Counted from the first letter of the stretch, positions 1 through 9,408 are shown. The stretch: 64,000 nt of DNA from Hyphomicrobium sulfonivorans (GCF_013306565.1 NZ_PZPO01000004.1:372001-436000); one strand, 5' to 3'. Made by a program: numbers and translations. Notes: generated from the sequence alone by a model not told the origin.

Positions 1-440
1 GTGCCGGGCGCGATTTCGGACGCATTCTGCGGCTCTGGGGCATGGGTCGCAGGGGCTTCGTCACGCGCAGGCGCTGTATTCTGCTGTGGCGCCTCCGTCG
101 ATGCGGATTGCTCTGGCTTTGACTGTGGTGGTTCCTGCGGCTGCTGTACGGACGGCGCGGCTTTAGCTGTGGGCTGAGCGCTGTCCGTTGCTGCTTCGTC
201 CTCGCCTTCGATCAGCGCGATCGGCGTGTTGACCTTCACGCCTTCGGTGCCAGCGGGCACAAGGATCTTCGCCAGCCGACCGTCGTCGATCGCCTCCACT
301 TCCATGGTGGCCTTGTCGGTCTCGATCTCCGCGATCACATCGCCGGACTTAACGCTCGCACCCTCGCTCACCAGCCACTTGGCCAGCGTGCCCTCCTCCA
401 TGGTGGGCGACAGGGCAGGCATCAGAACTTCAATCGGCAT
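1..440 (-). CDS. pdhB: Pyruvate dehydrogenase E1 beta subunit, partial (N-terminal lipoyl domain)
   Basis: Only the first 146 residues lie in the window; the gene continues past base 1. Residues 1-78 form a biotinyl/lipoyl domain, with the lipoyl-lysine in the ETDKA motif (Lys43). They are followed by a linker rich in Ala, Pro, Gln and Glu, as in flexible swinging-arm linkers. E1 beta would join E1 alpha in decarboxylating pyruvate; in many alphaproteobacteria it carries a fused lipoyl domain. It lies 56 bases downstream of pdhA on the same strand, which supports an operon. From the visible part alone it could instead be an E2 acetyltransferase, which also starts with a lipoyl domain. The pdhA-then-lipoyl-E1-beta order makes pdhB more likely. 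The start is the ATG at 440. Confidence 0.8.
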   Translation of the reverse strand, partial: MPIEVLMPALSPTMEEGTLAKWLVSEGASVKSGDVIAEIETDKATMEVEAIDDGRLAKILVPAGTEGVKVNTPIALIEGEDEAATDSAQPTAKAAPSVQQPQEPPQSKPEQSASTEAPQQNTAPARDEAPATHAPEPQNASEIAPG

Positions 441-496
441 AGTGCGAGGCCCTGGGATCTGACGAAATCTGAAAAGCGGAACGGATGGTCATGCGC

Positions 497-1546
497 TCAG
501 ATGAGCACTTCGGTGGTCAACTGTGATGCGTCGGGTTCAGGATCGGACAGCGCGAAATCGGCCGCAGCGTTCACCTCATCGCGCACCTTGCGGTCGATTG
601 CCTTCAGGTCGTCCTCGCTGACGCCATCGCCAAGCAGGCGCGCGCGGATCATCTCGATCGGATCGTGGGTTTCGCGCATGTGCTGCACTTCCTCACGCGT
701 GCGATACTTGGCCGGATCGGACATGGAGTGGCCGCGATAACGGTAGGTCATCATCTCAAGGATGGTCGGGCCTTTGCCCTCGCGCGCGAACTGGATGGCG
801 CGTGATCCGGCGGCCCGCACCTGCTCGACATCCATGCCGTCGACATGCTCGCCGGGAATGGCGAACGACAGGCCGCGCTGGGAAAGATTGGTGGTGGAAG
901 AAGCACGCTCAATCGAGGTGCCCATCGCGTACTTGTTGTTCTCGACGATGAACACGACCGGCAGCTTCCACAGCTCCGCCATGTTGAACGCTTCGTACAC
1001 CTGGCCCTGATTGGCGGCACCATCGCCAAAGTAGGCGACGCAGACGCGGTCGTTGCCGCGATACTTGTTGGCGAACGCAATGCCAGCACCGAGCGGCGCC
1101 GTGGCGCCGACGATGCCGTGGCCGCCGTAAAAGCCTTTGTCGGGCGCGAACATGTGCATCGATCCGCCCTTGCCCTGTGAGCAGCCGTTGCGCCGTCCGG
1201 TAAGCTCCGCCATCACGGACTTCAGCTCCATGCCGGTTGCGATGGTGTGGCCGTGGTCACGATAGGCGGTGATGACCTGATCGCCCGGCTGCTGCGCCAT
1301 CTGCATGCCGACGACGACAGCTTCCTGACCGATGTAGAGATGACAGAAACCGCCGATGTGGCCCATGCCGTAAAGCTGGCCGGCTTTTTCCTCAAAGCGG
1401 CGGATCAGCAGCATCTGGCGATAGGCATCGAGGCGCTCATCGCGGGTGAAAGCTGCGGCAACGCCAGTAGCGGCGGCAGGCTGAGCAGCATCGCCGCCCT
1501 TCGCGGGCTTGGCGGATCGGGAGCGGGTGGCTTTTTCAGCGGCCAT
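497..1546 (-). CDS. pdhA: Pyruvate dehydrogenase E1 component alpha subunit
   Basis: Thiamine-diphosphate-dependent E1 alpha subunit, which converts pyruvate to hydroxyethyl-TPP and passes it to the lipoyl arm of the complex. The TPP-binding GDG...NN motif is clear (GDGAANQG, then IVENNKYAMG). The phosphorylation-loop-type segment YRYRGHSMSDPAKYR and the N-terminal RRFEEKAGQLYGMGHIGGF are typical of the family. The open frame extends to 1732. I chose the ATG at 1546 (349 aa) because it gives the usual family length and begins just before an Ala/Lys-rich lead. An ATG at 1597 (366 aa) is possible, and neither has a strong Shine-Dalgarno. pdhB follows. The FtsB-like gene lies upstream on the same strand. 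Confidence 0.95.
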   Translation of the reverse strand: MAAEKATRSRSAKPAKGGDAAQPAAATGVAAAFTRDERLDAYRQMLLIRRFEEKAGQLYGMGHIGGFCHLYIGQEAVVVGMQMAQQPGDQVITAYRDHGHTIATGMELKSVMAELTGRRNGCSQGKGGSMHMFAPDKGFYGGHGIVGATAPLGAGIAFANKYRGNDRVCVAYFGDGAANQGQVYEAFNMAELWKLPVVFIVENNKYAMGTSIERASSTTNLSQRGLSFAIPGEHVDGMDVEQVRAAGSRAIQFAREGKGPTILEMMTYRYRGHSMSDPAKYRTREEVQHMRETHDPIEMIRARLLGDGVSEDDLKAIDRKVRDEVNAAADFALSDPEPDASQLTTEVLI

Positions 1547-1731
1547 TTTGCAAGCAGCCCGTTGTTCAGCAGCCGGAGGTGGACCGGAATGGCCCATATG
1601 TTTGCGTTCGGATTCGGAGCCTACTAGAGGCACAGCGCAAACGCCAGAAGCGGCGCATCGCACCGCATCGATCCATGCAAAATCCGGATGATCGAATTGT
1701 ATGCATCGCGCTGCATGCGATGCAGCAAGCA

Positions 1732-2052
1732 TCAGCGCTGCGTTACGACCTGATCGTCCGGGCGCACGAAACCAAGCACCTCGCGGGCGATTTCTTCAAC
1801 CAGATCGGGATCGGGTTTTTTAGCGCCCAGCAGAGCGACATCGCGCTCAAGGCGGGCTCGCACAGCTTCGAGGCTTTTGATCTCAAACTCCAACAAAGCT
1901 GATCGTTCAATCAGCCGAGATCGCGCCTCGAAGCCGTGCCTGCCATTGATCGCATGATGGGCGAAGTAGGCCGTTAAACCCAAGCAGAGAAGCAACACCG
2001 TCGCCTGCCGTGGCCTAGACCGTCGATCATGTTTTTTTGGCTGACGCAGCAC
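1732..2052 (-). CDS. Septum formation initiator (FtsB/DivIC-like) protein
   Basis: A 106-residue bitopic membrane protein. A basic N-terminus (residues 1-16) is followed by one membrane segment (about 17-35), then a coiled coil (about 44-78, with heptad Leu/Ile/Ala in LIERSALLEFEIKSLEAVRARLERDVALL) and a short Pro/Asp-rich C-terminal region containing EEIAREVLGFVRPDD. This is the layout of the FtsB/DivIC family, which bridges FtsL and FtsQ in the divisome. The length is normal. It sits between enolase and pdhA, a position often seen in this order, so it may be co-transcribed with eno. Function is inferred from family architecture. Confidence 0.85.
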   Translation of the reverse strand: MLRQPKKHDRRSRPRQATVLLLCLGLTAYFAHHAINGRHGFEARSRLIERSALLEFEIKSLEAVRARLERDVALLGAKKPDPDLVEEIAREVLGFVRPDDQVVTQR

Positions 2053-2240
2053 TGGATTTTTTACGCTGCACTGAAATTGTGGACACCGCTGTTATGCCAT
2101 GTGGTGCTTAATGGCTGGTAAAGCGCTGTGTCGATCGCGATGGCATTTGCTGATTTTTTCGTCGCCCGCAAAACAGCGCGCGAAAGTGCAGCGCTGCACA
2201 CCGCATTTTTGAAGCGGCAAATCACTGCTCAAGCAGGCAA

Positions 2241-2276
2241 AATAAAACGCCGCTCCGGATGGTCTCCGAAGCGGCG
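2241..2276 (-). terminator. Intrinsic terminator downstream of eno
   Basis: A 12-bp stem (2248-2259 with 2265-2276, one wobble pair) with a 5-nt loop. On the minus strand it is followed by a run of T (TTTTATT, 2241-2247). It lies 31 bases beyond the eno stop codon, so eno can be transcribed as a single gene. Confidence 0.85.
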
Positions 2277-2307
2277 CTGATGTTGTGAAGTGAAATGCGT
2301 CGCCCGA

Positions 2308-3654
<1,347 letters not shown>

Positions 3655-3746
3655 TTAGCCCCTCTTTGGTAGATGCGCAAAGACCCGTTGCTGCCGCTTT
3701 GTTAAAGGGCGGCCTGCGGCGGGTTAGCCCAGGGAGCCGTCCACGC

Positions 3747-4106
3747 ATGTCCGACACGAAAACCTACGCCGGAAGCTGCCATTGCGGCCAGGTTGCCTAT
3801 GAGGTTGAAGCCGACCTCAGCCGGGTGATCTCGTGCAACTGTTCTATTTGCCGCAAGCGGGGGCTGCTGCTGGCCTTTGTTCCGGAAGGAAATTTCCACC
3901 TCGCGCAAGGCGCCGATGCCTTGACCGACTACACCTTCAACAAAGGCGTGGTGCATCACCTGTTTTGCAGCCGCTGTGGCGTCGGCGCATTTGGACGCGG
4001 CACGCGGCCCGACGGTGTGACAACCGTTGCCATCAATGTGCGCTGCCTCGACGGCGTCGACCTCGATGCACTCAACCTGCGCAAATTTGACGGCGCGAGC
4101 CTTTGA
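3747..4106 (+). CDS. GFA-family zinc-binding protein (CENP-V/GFA domain)
   Basis: A 119-residue protein of the GFA/CENP-V fold, whose founding member is glutathione-dependent formaldehyde-activating enzyme. The zinc-binding cysteines are in the expected order: [12 protein letters not shown] near the N-terminus, [11 protein letters not shown] about 25 residues on, and [13 protein letters not shown] in the second half. Many members have no proven substrate, so only the fold is assigned. The start at 3747 (MSDTKTY) was preferred over an upstream in-frame ATG at 3615 because homology to the domain begins at once. It ends 22 bases before queC and may be co-transcribed with it. Confidence 0.85.
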   Translation: MSDTKTYAGSCHCGQVAYEVEADLSRVISCNCSICRKRGLLLAFVPEGNFHLAQGADALTDYTFNKGVVHHLFCSRCGVGAFGRGTRPDGVTTVAINVRCLDGVDLDALNLRKFDGASL

Positions 4107-4128
4107 TCCGGTGCAAGTCGAGGTTTCC

Positions 4129-4833
4129 ATGACCGATCGCGATAACGCCGCACTGGTGCTGTTCTCCGGCGGGCAGGATTCAGCCGTCTGCCTTGCATGG
4201 GCACTGGAGCGGTACGACCGCGTCGAAACGCTTGGCTTCAATTACGGACAGCGGCATGTGGCGGAGTTGGCCCAGCGCGAAACGCTGCGCCTCGCGATGG
4301 CGGCTCTGAAACCTGCATGGCGCAAACGGCTTGGCGAAGACCACATGCTGGCGTTGCCGGAGCTGGGCCGCCTGAGCGACACCGCACTGACACGCGAGGC
4401 GGAAATAGAGATTTCAGCAGCTGGTCTGCCATCGACGTTCGTGCCGGGCCGCAACCTGATGTTCTTCACCTATGCCGCCGCCCTCGCCTATCGGCGTGGC
4501 ATCCGCACGCTGGTGGGCGGCATGTGCGAGACGGACTTCTCCGGCTATCCCGACTGCCGCAACGACACGCTGCAGACTTTAGCCCAGGCACTCGCGCTGG
4601 GCATGGACGCGCCGTTCGTGATCGAGACGCCGCTGATGTGGATCGACAAGGCTGAGACCTGGGCGCTTACCGAAACCCTCGGCGGACAGCCGCTGATCGA
4701 TCTGATCGTCGAGGAAAGCCACACCTGCTATCTCGGCGTGCGCACCCGACGTTACGAATGGGGATATGGCTGCAACCACTGCCCGGCTTGCGCCCTGCGC
4801 CGCAAGGGCTGGGAAGAATGGCGCAATCGGTAA
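4129..4833 (+). CDS. queC: 7-cyano-7-deazaguanine synthase QueC
   Basis: ATP-dependent ligase turning 7-carboxy-7-deazaguanine into preQ0, the nitrile precursor of queuosine. The PP-loop nucleotide motif SGGQDS is at residues 13-18, followed by GFNYGQRH. The C-terminal zinc site shows a Cys in SHTCYLGVR and then [14 protein letters not shown], as in the family. At 234 aa the length is usual. The start MTDRDNAAL at 4129 follows GTTTCC. An in-frame upstream ATG at 4027 would add 34 residues overlapping the preceding gene and is disfavoured. The rest of the pathway (queE, queD, queF) lies 3 kb downstream on the same strand. Confidence 0.97.
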   Translation: MTDRDNAALVLFSGGQDSAVCLAWALERYDRVETLGFNYGQRHVAELAQRETLRLAMAALKPAWRKRLGEDHMLALPELGRLSDTALTREAEIEISAAGLPSTFVPGRNLMFFTYAAALAYRRGIRTLVGGMCETDFSGYPDCRNDTLQTLAQALALGMDAPFVIETPLMWIDKAETWALTETLGGQPLIDLIVEESHTCYLGVRTRRYEWGYGCNHCPACALRRKGWEEWRNR

Positions 4834-4863
4834 AGCGCTTTCCGACGAGTGGCCCTTTGATGA

Positions 4864-4912
4864 GACCGATGATTCACGCTTCGGACGGATAGGGTCCGAA
4901 GCGATCATGGTC
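4864..4912. repeat. 49-nt palindromic dispersed repeat, copy 1
   Basis: An inverted-repeat unit: the inner stem GCTTCGGAC / GTCCGAAGC (4878-4886 with 4894-4902) is perfect. The ends GACC(g)ATGAT and ATCATGGTC also pair. It lies between queC and the carbonic anhydrase. A second copy at 25795-25843 matches at 38 of 49 positions. It resembles the short intergenic palindromes spread through rhizobial genomes. Confidence 0.7.
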
Positions 4913-4993
4913 TAAAATCGCAGACGTCAGGTTGTCTGTCCTTTAATCGAAATAGGCATAAGTGAATGGGATATCCTGATCAGGAATACGCCC

Positions 4994-5758
4994 ATGCAGC
5001 TCAGCTTCAATTTTCGCTCCGTCACGCCGCTCGCCCTCGCCGCGTTTGCCGCTCTGGCTCCCGTTGGCACGCTATCGGCGGAAGATCACGCCCACTGGTC
5101 CTATGAGGGCCACGGCGGACCAACGCACTGGGGTGAACTCAGCCACGAGTTCGCCGCCTGCGCCAAGGGCGCGCAACAGTCTCCCATCGACATCAAGACC
5201 GCCGAGCCTTCCAGCGCCCACGCGCCGACAGTGAACTGGAAGCCGTTCGTGCCGGGCGTCGTCAACAACGGACATACCATTCAGGCGAACGCTGCGGGCG
5301 ATCAGACAACGACGCTTGGCGATGAGACGTTCAAGCTTGTGCAGATGCACTTCCACCATGACAGCGAGCACACGTTCGACGGCCATCACACCCCGCTGGA
5401 GGCGCATTTCGTCAATCGCAGCGCGAACGGCAAACTGCTGGTGCTGGGCGTGATGATCAATGAAGGCGCCGCCAACAGTGAGATCGAAAAAGTCTGGCAG
5501 GTGATGCCGAAGGCTGAAGGCGAAGCGAACGCCAGAGAGGCGATTGATTTCGCGCAGCTGATCCCCGCTGGCGGCAAGTTCTATCGCTATGCCGGATCGC
5601 TGACGACGCCGCCATGCAGCGAGATCGTGGAATGGGTTGTGTATGCCGACCCGATCGAGGCATCGGCGGAGCAGATCAAGGCCTTCGCCGCGCTTTATCC
5701 GCACAACAACCGGCCGGTGCAGGCGCTGGGCGATCGCACGGTCGTGCTGGGGCGGTAG
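4994..5758 (+). CDS. Periplasmic alpha-class carbonic anhydrase
   Basis: Zinc enzyme hydrating CO2 to bicarbonate. The 254-residue precursor starts with a signal peptide (about residues 1-29, cleavage near TLSA/ED), so the enzyme is periplasmic. The mature start HWSYEGHGGPTHWG and QQSPIDI are alpha-class signatures. The three zinc ligands are His119 and His121 in MHFHHDSEH and His138 in LEAHFV; the 2 and 17 spacing fits bacterial alpha enzymes. NNGH (His94) is in the place of the proton-shuttle His. SLTTPPCSE closes the active-site wall. It stands alone between queC and dps with no obvious operon partner. Confidence 0.96.
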   Translation: MQLSFNFRSVTPLALAAFAALAPVGTLSAEDHAHWSYEGHGGPTHWGELSHEFAACAKGAQQSPIDIKTAEPSSAHAPTVNWKPFVPGVVNNGHTIQANAAGDQTTTLGDETFKLVQMHFHHDSEHTFDGHHTPLEAHFVNRSANGKLLVLGVMINEGAANSEIEKVWQVMPKAEGEANAREAIDFAQLIPAGGKFYRYAGSLTTPPCSEIVEWVVYADPIEASAEQIKAFAALYPHNNRPVQALGDRTVVLGR

Positions 5759-5770
5759 AGTCTTTGTTTG

Positions 5771-5898
5771 GCACCGGCGACACCGCTGCGGGCCGCCGGC
5801 CGCCGGTGCTGAAAGCGCAGTCGCCAGCGCCAAGTAAGAAACACCGACGGCCGTCTCCCCGGAGGGGTTCCGCCGGTGCAAAATTAAAGCTTTTTGCA
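5771..5898. repeat. REP-like hairpin pair, locus A
   Basis: Two related palindromes in opposite orientation. The first (5771-5809, minus orientation) has a perfect 9-bp outer stem GCACCGGCG / CGCCGGTGC and the asymmetric internal loop A opposite CCGGC. The second (5842-5879, plus orientation) has outer stem CACCGaCG / CGcCGGTG and 5' loop GCCGT. It is followed by an A/T-rich tail to 5898. Related units lie at 16923-17010 and 59652-59690. The element fills most of the gap between the carbonic anhydrase and dps. Confidence 0.65.
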
Positions 5899-6020
5899 TC
5901 AATGCGATCGCGCAAAGGCCGCATGTCAACACTCCGTTAGGCGGGTCGTAAGGCTGCCGCGGTATTCCCATATGCGAAGCGCGTATTATTTCCCTCGCAT
6001 CACGGCCAAGGAGATTTTCC

Positions 6021-6551
6021 ATGGGTACGGTGACCAAGAAGACAGCCGAGCGTCGCAAGGCTCCGCTGCAGACTCCAAGCGTCTATAATTCGAATGCCAT
6101 CCGCGATCTTTCGGGCGCGCTCAACGCCCTGCTCGCCGATACGTTCGCGCTCTATCTCAAGACAAAGAATTTCCACTGGCATGTCAGCGGTCCGCACTTC
6201 CGCGACTATCACCTGCTGTTCGATGAGCACGCCGACCAGATCTTCGCGATGACCGACCCAATCGCCGAGCGCGTGCGCAAGATCGGCGGCACGACGCTAC
6301 GCTCCATCGGCCAGGTTTCGCGCCAGCAGCGCATCGAAGACAACGACGCGGAATTCGTAACGCCGGAAGACATGCTGGCCGAGCTGCGCGAAGACAACAA
6401 GGACATGGTGGAGCGGCTGCGCGAAGTGCACGACCTGTGCGATGAGCACGGCGACGTTGCCACCGCGAGCCTGATCGAGAACTGGATCGACGAAACCGAA
6501 CGCCGCGTCTGGTTCCTGTTTGAATCGACCCGTTCGGCACACGCGCCATAA
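6021..6551 (+). CDS. dps: Dps-family DNA-binding ferritin-like protein
   Basis: Dodecameric mini-ferritin that oxidises and stores iron and protects DNA under starvation or peroxide stress. The ferroxidase residues appear in the family pattern: His52 and Trp53 (KNFHWHVSGPHF), His64, Asp68 (YHLLFDEH), and Asp79 and Glu83 (TDPIAERV). The N-terminal 20 residues are Lys/Arg-rich, which in Dps proteins is used for DNA contact. The length of 176 aa is slightly long because of this tail. The start ATG at 6021 follows AAGGAG at a good distance. A REP-like element lies upstream; no regulator site was identified. Confidence 0.95.
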   Translation: MGTVTKKTAERRKAPLQTPSVYNSNAIRDLSGALNALLADTFALYLKTKNFHWHVSGPHFRDYHLLFDEHADQIFAMTDPIAERVRKIGGTTLRSIGQVSRQQRIEDNDAEFVTPEDMLAELREDNKDMVERLREVHDLCDEHGDVATASLIENWIDETERRVWFLFESTRSAHAP

Positions 6552-6663
6552 CCGGTACGCGGAATCTTCTCGCGAACTGTCGGCGGCGAACGCAAATCGC
6601 CGCCGATCATTCCTAGCCTCGCAGCCTTGTCGCCATTAGCCAGCAGCAGCCAAGGATTCAGCC

Positions 6664-7695
6664 ATGAGCATCAAAGCCCCCCTACCAAGGCATCGGCTTG
6701 GCCGCACGGACATGTTCATCACGCCGGTTGGATTGGGCGCCTGGGCCATCGGCGGCGGCGACTGGGCTGTCGGTTGGGGCAAGCAGGATGATCGTCAGTC
6801 GGTGGAAGCCATTCGCCATGCTGTCGCCTGCGGCATCAACTGGATCGACACCGCAGCGATTTATGGCCTGGGGCATTCGGAAGAGATTGTGCGCGAAGCA
6901 CTGAGCAACATTCCGAAGTCGACGCGGCCTTACGTTTTTACGAAGTGTGGCCTGCGCTGGGATGAGGCCGACCGCATGGCGCCGCCGCAGCAGGTGGGCG
7001 ACCCGGCCAGCATCCGCTTTGAGCTTGAAGCTTCGCTCCGCCGTCTGGGCGTCGAGCGCATCGACCTTTATCAGATGCACTGGCCGTCCAAGGACGGTAC
7101 GCCGATCGAGGAGTATTGGCAGACGCTGCTGGACCTGAAAAAGGAAGGCAAGGTGCGCGCCGTCGGCCTATCGAACCACAATCTGGCGCAACTGGAAGCG
7201 GCCGAGCGGCTTGGCCATGTCGATACGCTGCAGCCGCCGTTCTCCGCCATCCGGCGCGACTTCGCCGCCACCGAACTGCCGTGGTGCATCACGCACGACA
7301 CCGGTGTGATCGTGTACAGCCCGATGCAGGCGGGTTTGCTGTCGGGCGCGTTCACCGGCGAGCGAGCGGCAAAGCTCAACGCCGATGACTGGCGTTCGCG
7401 CAATGCCGAGTTCTCCGGCGTCAAGCTGAAGGCCAATCTCGAACTGGCCGAAACCATGCGCAAGATCGGCGAGAAGCGCTGTGTCACGGCCGGCGCGGTG
7501 GCGATTGCGTGGACGCTGGCCTGGCCGGGCGTGACGGGTGCCATCGTTGGCGCGCGCGCTCCTGAGCAGGTGGATGGCTGGCTGGCGGCCGCGAACCTCA
7601 TTCTTTCCGGTGCCGAACGCCAGCAGATTGCCGACACCATCGAACGCACCGGCGCTGGGTCCGGCCCCGCCCTGCCCTACGATGCGGTGGCCTGA
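6664..7695 (+). CDS. Aldo/keto reductase
   Basis: NADPH-dependent oxidoreductase of the AKR superfamily, 343 aa, forming a TIM barrel. The catalytic tetrad is visible: Asp62 and Tyr67 (IDTAAIYGLGHSEE), Lys94 (FTKCG) and His139 (YQMHWP). The NADP-binding stretch near the C-terminus reads GAIVGARAPEQV. The family acts on aldehydes, ketones and sugars, and the substrate cannot be read from sequence. It is placed between dps and queE. The start MSIKAPL is preceded by an AAGGA sequence. Confidence 0.93.
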   Translation: MSIKAPLPRHRLGRTDMFITPVGLGAWAIGGGDWAVGWGKQDDRQSVEAIRHAVACGINWIDTAAIYGLGHSEEIVREALSNIPKSTRPYVFTKCGLRWDEADRMAPPQQVGDPASIRFELEASLRRLGVERIDLYQMHWPSKDGTPIEEYWQTLLDLKKEGKVRAVGLSNHNLAQLEAAERLGHVDTLQPPFSAIRRDFAATELPWCITHDTGVIVYSPMQAGLLSGAFTGERAAKLNADDWRSRNAEFSGVKLKANLELAETMRKIGEKRCVTAGAVAIAWTLAWPGVTGAIVGARAPEQVDGWLAAANLILSGAERQQIADTIERTGAGSGPALPYDAVA

Positions 7696-7817
7696 TTCAG
7701 TGCCGGATTTTTGGGCCGGATTTTGGGCCGGATTTTCGGGCGTTGCGACGTCGCGGCAGCATCAACCGGCAGCGGCAGCCTTGAACGCACCCGTGCGGAG
7801 CTTTACGGATCGCCCGC

Positions 7818-8444
7818 ATGTACGCGGTGAAAGAGATTTTCTATACGTTGCAGGGCGAAGGCGCGAACGCCGGTCGCCCCGCCGTCTTTTGCCGTTTTGC
7901 GGGCTGCAACCTGTGGTCCGGGCGCGAACGGGACCGGCATAAGGCCGACTGCCAGTTCTGCGACACCGATTTCGTCGGCACCGATGGCCCCGGTGGCGGC
8001 AAGTTCGCCACCGCTGAGGCGCTGGCGGATGCCTGTGTTGCATCAACAGGCGATGCGGGCGCCAGCTTCATAGTGCTGACCGGCGGCGAGCCGATGCTGC
8101 AGGTTGATACCGCGCTGATCGACGCCCTGCACGGGGCCGGATTTACCATCGCCATCGAGACCAACGGCACCCTGCCGGTGCCGCGCGCCATTGACTGGAT
8201 CTGCGTCAGCCCCAAGGCTGGCACCGACCTCCGCCAGCGGACGGGCGACGAATTGAAGCTTGTCTACCCGCAGGCGGGACTCGATCCCGCTACCCTCAAT
8301 GGGGTAGATTTCAGCCACTGCTATTTGCAGCCAATGGATGGGCCGCAGCAGGCAGCAAATACCGCGCGTGCCATTGCCTATTGCAAGGCGAACCCGCGCT
8401 GGCGGCTTTCGGTCCAGACCCACAAGCTGCTCGGTATTCCGTAA
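7818..8444 (+). CDS. queE: 7-carboxy-7-deazaguanine synthase QueE
   Basis: Radical SAM enzyme converting 6-carboxytetrahydropterin to 7-carboxy-7-deazaguanine in queuosine biosynthesis. The cluster-binding cysteines are Cys30, Cys45 and Cys48, a CX14CX2C arrangement. This is the variant known from some proteobacterial QueE proteins rather than the classic CX3CX2C. GGEP (residues 89-92) binds SAM. The start MYAVKEIFYTLQGEGANAG is canonical and the 208 aa length is typical. queD follows 110 bases downstream after a structured spacer, and queF after that. Confidence 0.97.
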   Translation: MYAVKEIFYTLQGEGANAGRPAVFCRFAGCNLWSGRERDRHKADCQFCDTDFVGTDGPGGGKFATAEALADACVASTGDAGASFIVLTGGEPMLQVDTALIDALHGAGFTIAIETNGTLPVPRAIDWICVSPKAGTDLRQRTGDELKLVYPQAGLDPATLNGVDFSHCYLQPMDGPQQAANTARAIAYCKANPRWRLSVQTHKLLGIP

Positions 8445-8521
8445 CAGTCGCCCGCAGCCCCACCGAGGGACGGACGGCGTGGGATGCTCCCTCGGCGGAG
8501 AGCATTTGCGCAAGGCGACTG
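8445..8521 (+). other. Structured spacer (long stem-loop) between queE and queD
   Basis: Starting at the base after the queE stop codon, CAGTCGCC (8445-8452) plus CGCA (8453-8456) pair with TGCG (8507-8510) and GGCGACTG (8514-8521), with a 3-nt bulge. Inside, CCGAGGGA (8463-8470) pairs perfectly with TCCCTCGG (8488-8495). There is no T tract, so it is not a standard terminator. It may be a processing, stability or regulatory RNA element; the function is unknown. Confidence 0.6.
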
Positions 8522-8554
8522 GAATTAAACGAGAAAATCCCTTAGAGACGCCCC

Positions 8555-8941
8555 ATGCGCATCTACAAAGAATTTCTGTTCGAAGCCGCCCACTACCTGC
8601 CGACCGCTCCGCCAGGGCACCCCAACTCGCGCGTGCACGGACATTCGTTCCGCGCGCGGATCACGGTTGAGGGCGCGCCGGGGTCCGACACCGGCTACGT
8701 GTTCCACTTCGATGAGCTGTCGCAAATGATGGCCGAGGCGCAGGACGCGCTCGACCATCGGCTGCTGAACGAGATCGAAGGGCTGGAGGCGCCGACGCTG
8801 GAGCGCATAGCCATCTGGCTGTGGAACCGGCTGCAGAACCGCGTGCCCGGCCTCTCTCAGATCGAGATCGCCCGCGATAGCTGCCGCGAAGGCGCAATCT
8901 ATTGCGGACCGGCACCGCAAACCCGGATCGCGGCGGAGTAA
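8555..8941 (+). CDS. queD: 6-carboxytetrahydropterin synthase-like QueD, catalytic Cys replaced
   Basis: Member of the PTPS/QueD family, making 6-carboxytetrahydropterin from dihydroneopterin triphosphate. The zinc ligands His13 (FEAAHYLP), His28 and His30 (VHGHSF) and the Asp67-His68 pair (ALDHRLLN) are present. The position of the catalytic Cys (GHKCGRLHGHSF in the E. coli protein) reads [12 protein letters not shown] here, so Asn24 replaces Cys. Two other cysteines occur only near the C-terminus (110 and 117). At 128 aa the length is normal and the frame is intact. Its place between queE and queF, five bases from queF, points to a role in queuosine. It may be a clade with altered chemistry. 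Confidence 0.88.
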   Translation: MRIYKEFLFEAAHYLPTAPPGHPNSRVHGHSFRARITVEGAPGSDTGYVFHFDELSQMMAEAQDALDHRLLNEIEGLEAPTLERIAIWLWNRLQNRVPGLSQIEIARDSCREGAIYCGPAPQTRIAAE

Positions 8942-8946
8942 GCCAG

Positions 8947-9408
8947 ATGGCCGACGAGAAAATTGCCGTTACGCAACTGGGGCAAATGACTGCCCTGCCG
9001 GAAAGTCCGGAAACCGCCGTGCTGGAGCGGGTGCCGAACCCGCATCCCGATGCCCGCTATGTCGCCCGCTTCACCGCGCCGGAGTTCACCTCGCTGTGTC
9101 CGGTGACCGGCCAGCCGGATTTCGCGCATATCGTGATCGACTACGTGCCCGGCGACTGGCTGGTGGAATCGAAGTCGCTGAAGCTTTATCTCGGCGCGTT
9201 CCGCAATCACGGCGCGTTCCATGAGGATTGCACGGTGGCGATTGCCAAGCGGCTGGTGGAGCTGCTGGAGCCGCATTACCTGCGCATCGGCGGCTACTGG
9301 TATCCGCGCGGCGGCATCCCCATCGATGTGTTCTGGCAGACGGGAACGGTACCGGAGGGCGTCTGGCTGCCGGATCAGGGCGTACCGCCCTATCGCGGTC
9401 GCGGCTGA
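8947..9408 (+). CDS. queF: NADPH-dependent 7-cyano-7-deazaguanine reductase QueF
   Basis: Reduces the nitrile preQ0 to the amine preQ1, the last free-base step before tRNA insertion. It is a 153-residue unimodular QueF of the T-fold superfamily. The catalytic Cys51 is in [12 protein letters not shown] with Asp58. The NADPH-binding signature ESKSLKLY is at 74-81. [11 protein letters not shown] follows as expected. The start is the ATG at 8947, five bases after the queD stop, so translation is probably coupled. Its presence shows the organism aims at preQ1/queuosine rather than stopping at preQ0. Confidence 0.97.
   Translation: MADEKIAVTQLGQMTALPESPETAVLERVPNPHPDARYVARFTAPEFTSLCPVTGQPDFAHIVIDYVPGDWLVESKSLKLYLGAFRNHGAFHEDCTVAIAKRLVELLEPHYLRIGGYWYPRGGIPIDVFWQTGTVPEGVWLPDQGVPPYRGRG

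Noticed and set aside
8499-8511. 13-base match AGAGCATTTGCGC shared with 19709-19721
   Set aside because: In 64 kb many chance 13-mer matches are expected, and the surrounding structures do not agree. Not counted as a repeat family.
8445-8554. preQ1 riboswitch between queE and queD
   Set aside because: No match by eye to the type I, II or III core, although a stem structure is present.
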